DNA from: Brachyspira aalborgi | GTDB taxonomy: Bacteria > Spirochaetota > Brachyspiria > Brachyspirales > Brachyspiraceae | Reading direction: 5' to 3' | DNA: 64,000 nucleotides | Assembly: GCF_008016455.1 (NCBI RefSeq) | Contig: NZ_SAXU01000001.1 | Span: 868,001-932,000 of the forward strand | In this document: piece by piece, positions 63,837 to 64,000 of the stretch | How positions within the stretch are numbered: position 1 is the first letter of the stretch | Layout: the number at the start of each line of letters is the position of its first letter | The notes under the pieces: model-generated | The model's input: the letters and a program-made list of their open reading frames with translations, nothing else | What the model was told of the DNA's origin: nothing | Databases searched by the model: none | Made by a program: the position numbers and the translations under genes

Positions 63837-64000
63837 ATGAAACACACAAAAAACATTCTTAAATCTTTATTGATAACGGTAATGGCTTTATCGTTATTGG
63901 CGGTTAGCTGTAAAAAGGACGAAGGCGGCACAAAAACGCCAACTACTCCTACAATTCAAAAAATAACCGATGCTGATTTAACTAGCACACTTAAAGCGCT
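63837..64000 (+). CDS. Lipoprotein, 3' end outside window
   Basis: From the ATG at 63837 the frame is open to the window end (54 codons visible). The signal is MKHTKNILKSLLITVMALSL then LAVSC, with lipidated Cys25, followed by the low-complexity spacer KKDEGGTKTPTTPT. AAAGGAGTG lies nine bases upstream. Only the leader and the first mature residues are visible, so the function is unknown. The elaborate promoter array and repeat upstream suggest an abundantly or variably expressed surface protein. Confidence 0.8.
   Translation, partial: MKHTKNILKSLLITVMALSLLAVSCKKDEGGTKTPTTPTIQKITDADLTSTLKA

Noticed and set aside
1-64000. tRNA or rRNA genes, insertion sequences or prophage
   Set aside because: I found no cloverleaf-like GC-rich stretch with a TTC-type loop, no rRNA-like segment and no transposase, integrase or phage structural gene among the open frames.

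Overview
The window looks like a chromosomal piece of a spirochaete, most likely Brachyspira. The DNA is very AT-rich, with AGA/AAA/TTA-heavy codon use and strong GGAG/GAGG ribosome sites. A three-gene flagellar motor-switch operon (fliL-fliM-fliY) carries the FliN-type protein in the long FliY form. Type III glutamine synthetase, many short lipoproteins with spirochaete-style lipoboxes, and LptF-type export also fit. The genus call is inference from gene content and composition. I saw no rRNA, tRNA, CRISPR array, transposase or integrase.

Layout. 0-9.4 kb: end of a coiled-coil protein, an OppA-type lipoprotein, a monooxygenase-like small protein, a VWA protein, dnaN, a MarR regulator, galT with a CheY-like receiver, proC and a hotdog thioesterase. 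9.4-18.3 kb: a NagB-like/NagA fusion, an O-methyltransferase-like gene, pgsA, then the RNase J-sppA-membrane protein-lptF operon. 18.8-24.4 kb: a metallo-beta-lactamase-fold hydrolase, a nucleoside/simple-sugar ABC transporter without its binding protein, and a TPR-like lipoprotein. 25-27.7 kb: the flagellar switch operon. 28.3-32.9 kb: a double-cubane-cluster/2-hydroxyacyl-CoA dehydratase-type operon with a cysteine desulfurase, activase and DUF3343 protein, then an M29 aminopeptidase. 32.9-35.5 kb: a radical SAM gene and a GT11-like glycosyltransferase with unusual control regions. 35.5-50.2 kb: housekeeping and envelope genes (C26 amidohydrolase, ComEC, TetR, FecR-domain protein, PBP1C, polA, glnN). 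48.7-56.6 kb: a pentitol locus (xylulokinase, ROK regulator, xylitol/sorbitol-type dehydrogenase, sugar ABC transporter). 56.9-63.3 kb: valS, a type II restriction-modification pair with two unknown small genes, and an alpha/beta hydrolase. 63.3-64 kb: a promoter array, a small ORF built on a pentanucleotide repeat, and the start of a lipoprotein gene.

The most unusual signal is a scattered set of three functionally unrelated enzymes: a methyltransferase at 11.7-12.5 kb, a radical SAM protein at 32.9-33.8 kb and a GT11-like transferase at 34.1-35.1 kb. All three begin with the same short motif, VW-x-IP-x4-RD. Each sits behind a control region of the kind used for phase variation. Two have a perfect TTGACA/TATAAT promoter followed by a heptanucleotide tandem repeat about 45 bases downstream and about 145 bases before the start codon. 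The third has a 26-bp inverted repeat enclosing a sigma-70 promoter that currently points away from the gene, as in an invertible promoter switch. Together they suggest a phase-variable surface-decoration module whose enzymes share an N-terminal tag.

Metabolic logic elsewhere is conventional. The ROK-regulated pentitol operon would import a pentitol, oxidise it to xylulose and phosphorylate it with the divergent xylulokinase; a hairpin-T-run between the binding-protein and ATPase genes would give excess binding protein. The restriction-modification pair carries CCGG-family nuclease hallmarks and an m4C-type SPPY methyltransferase.
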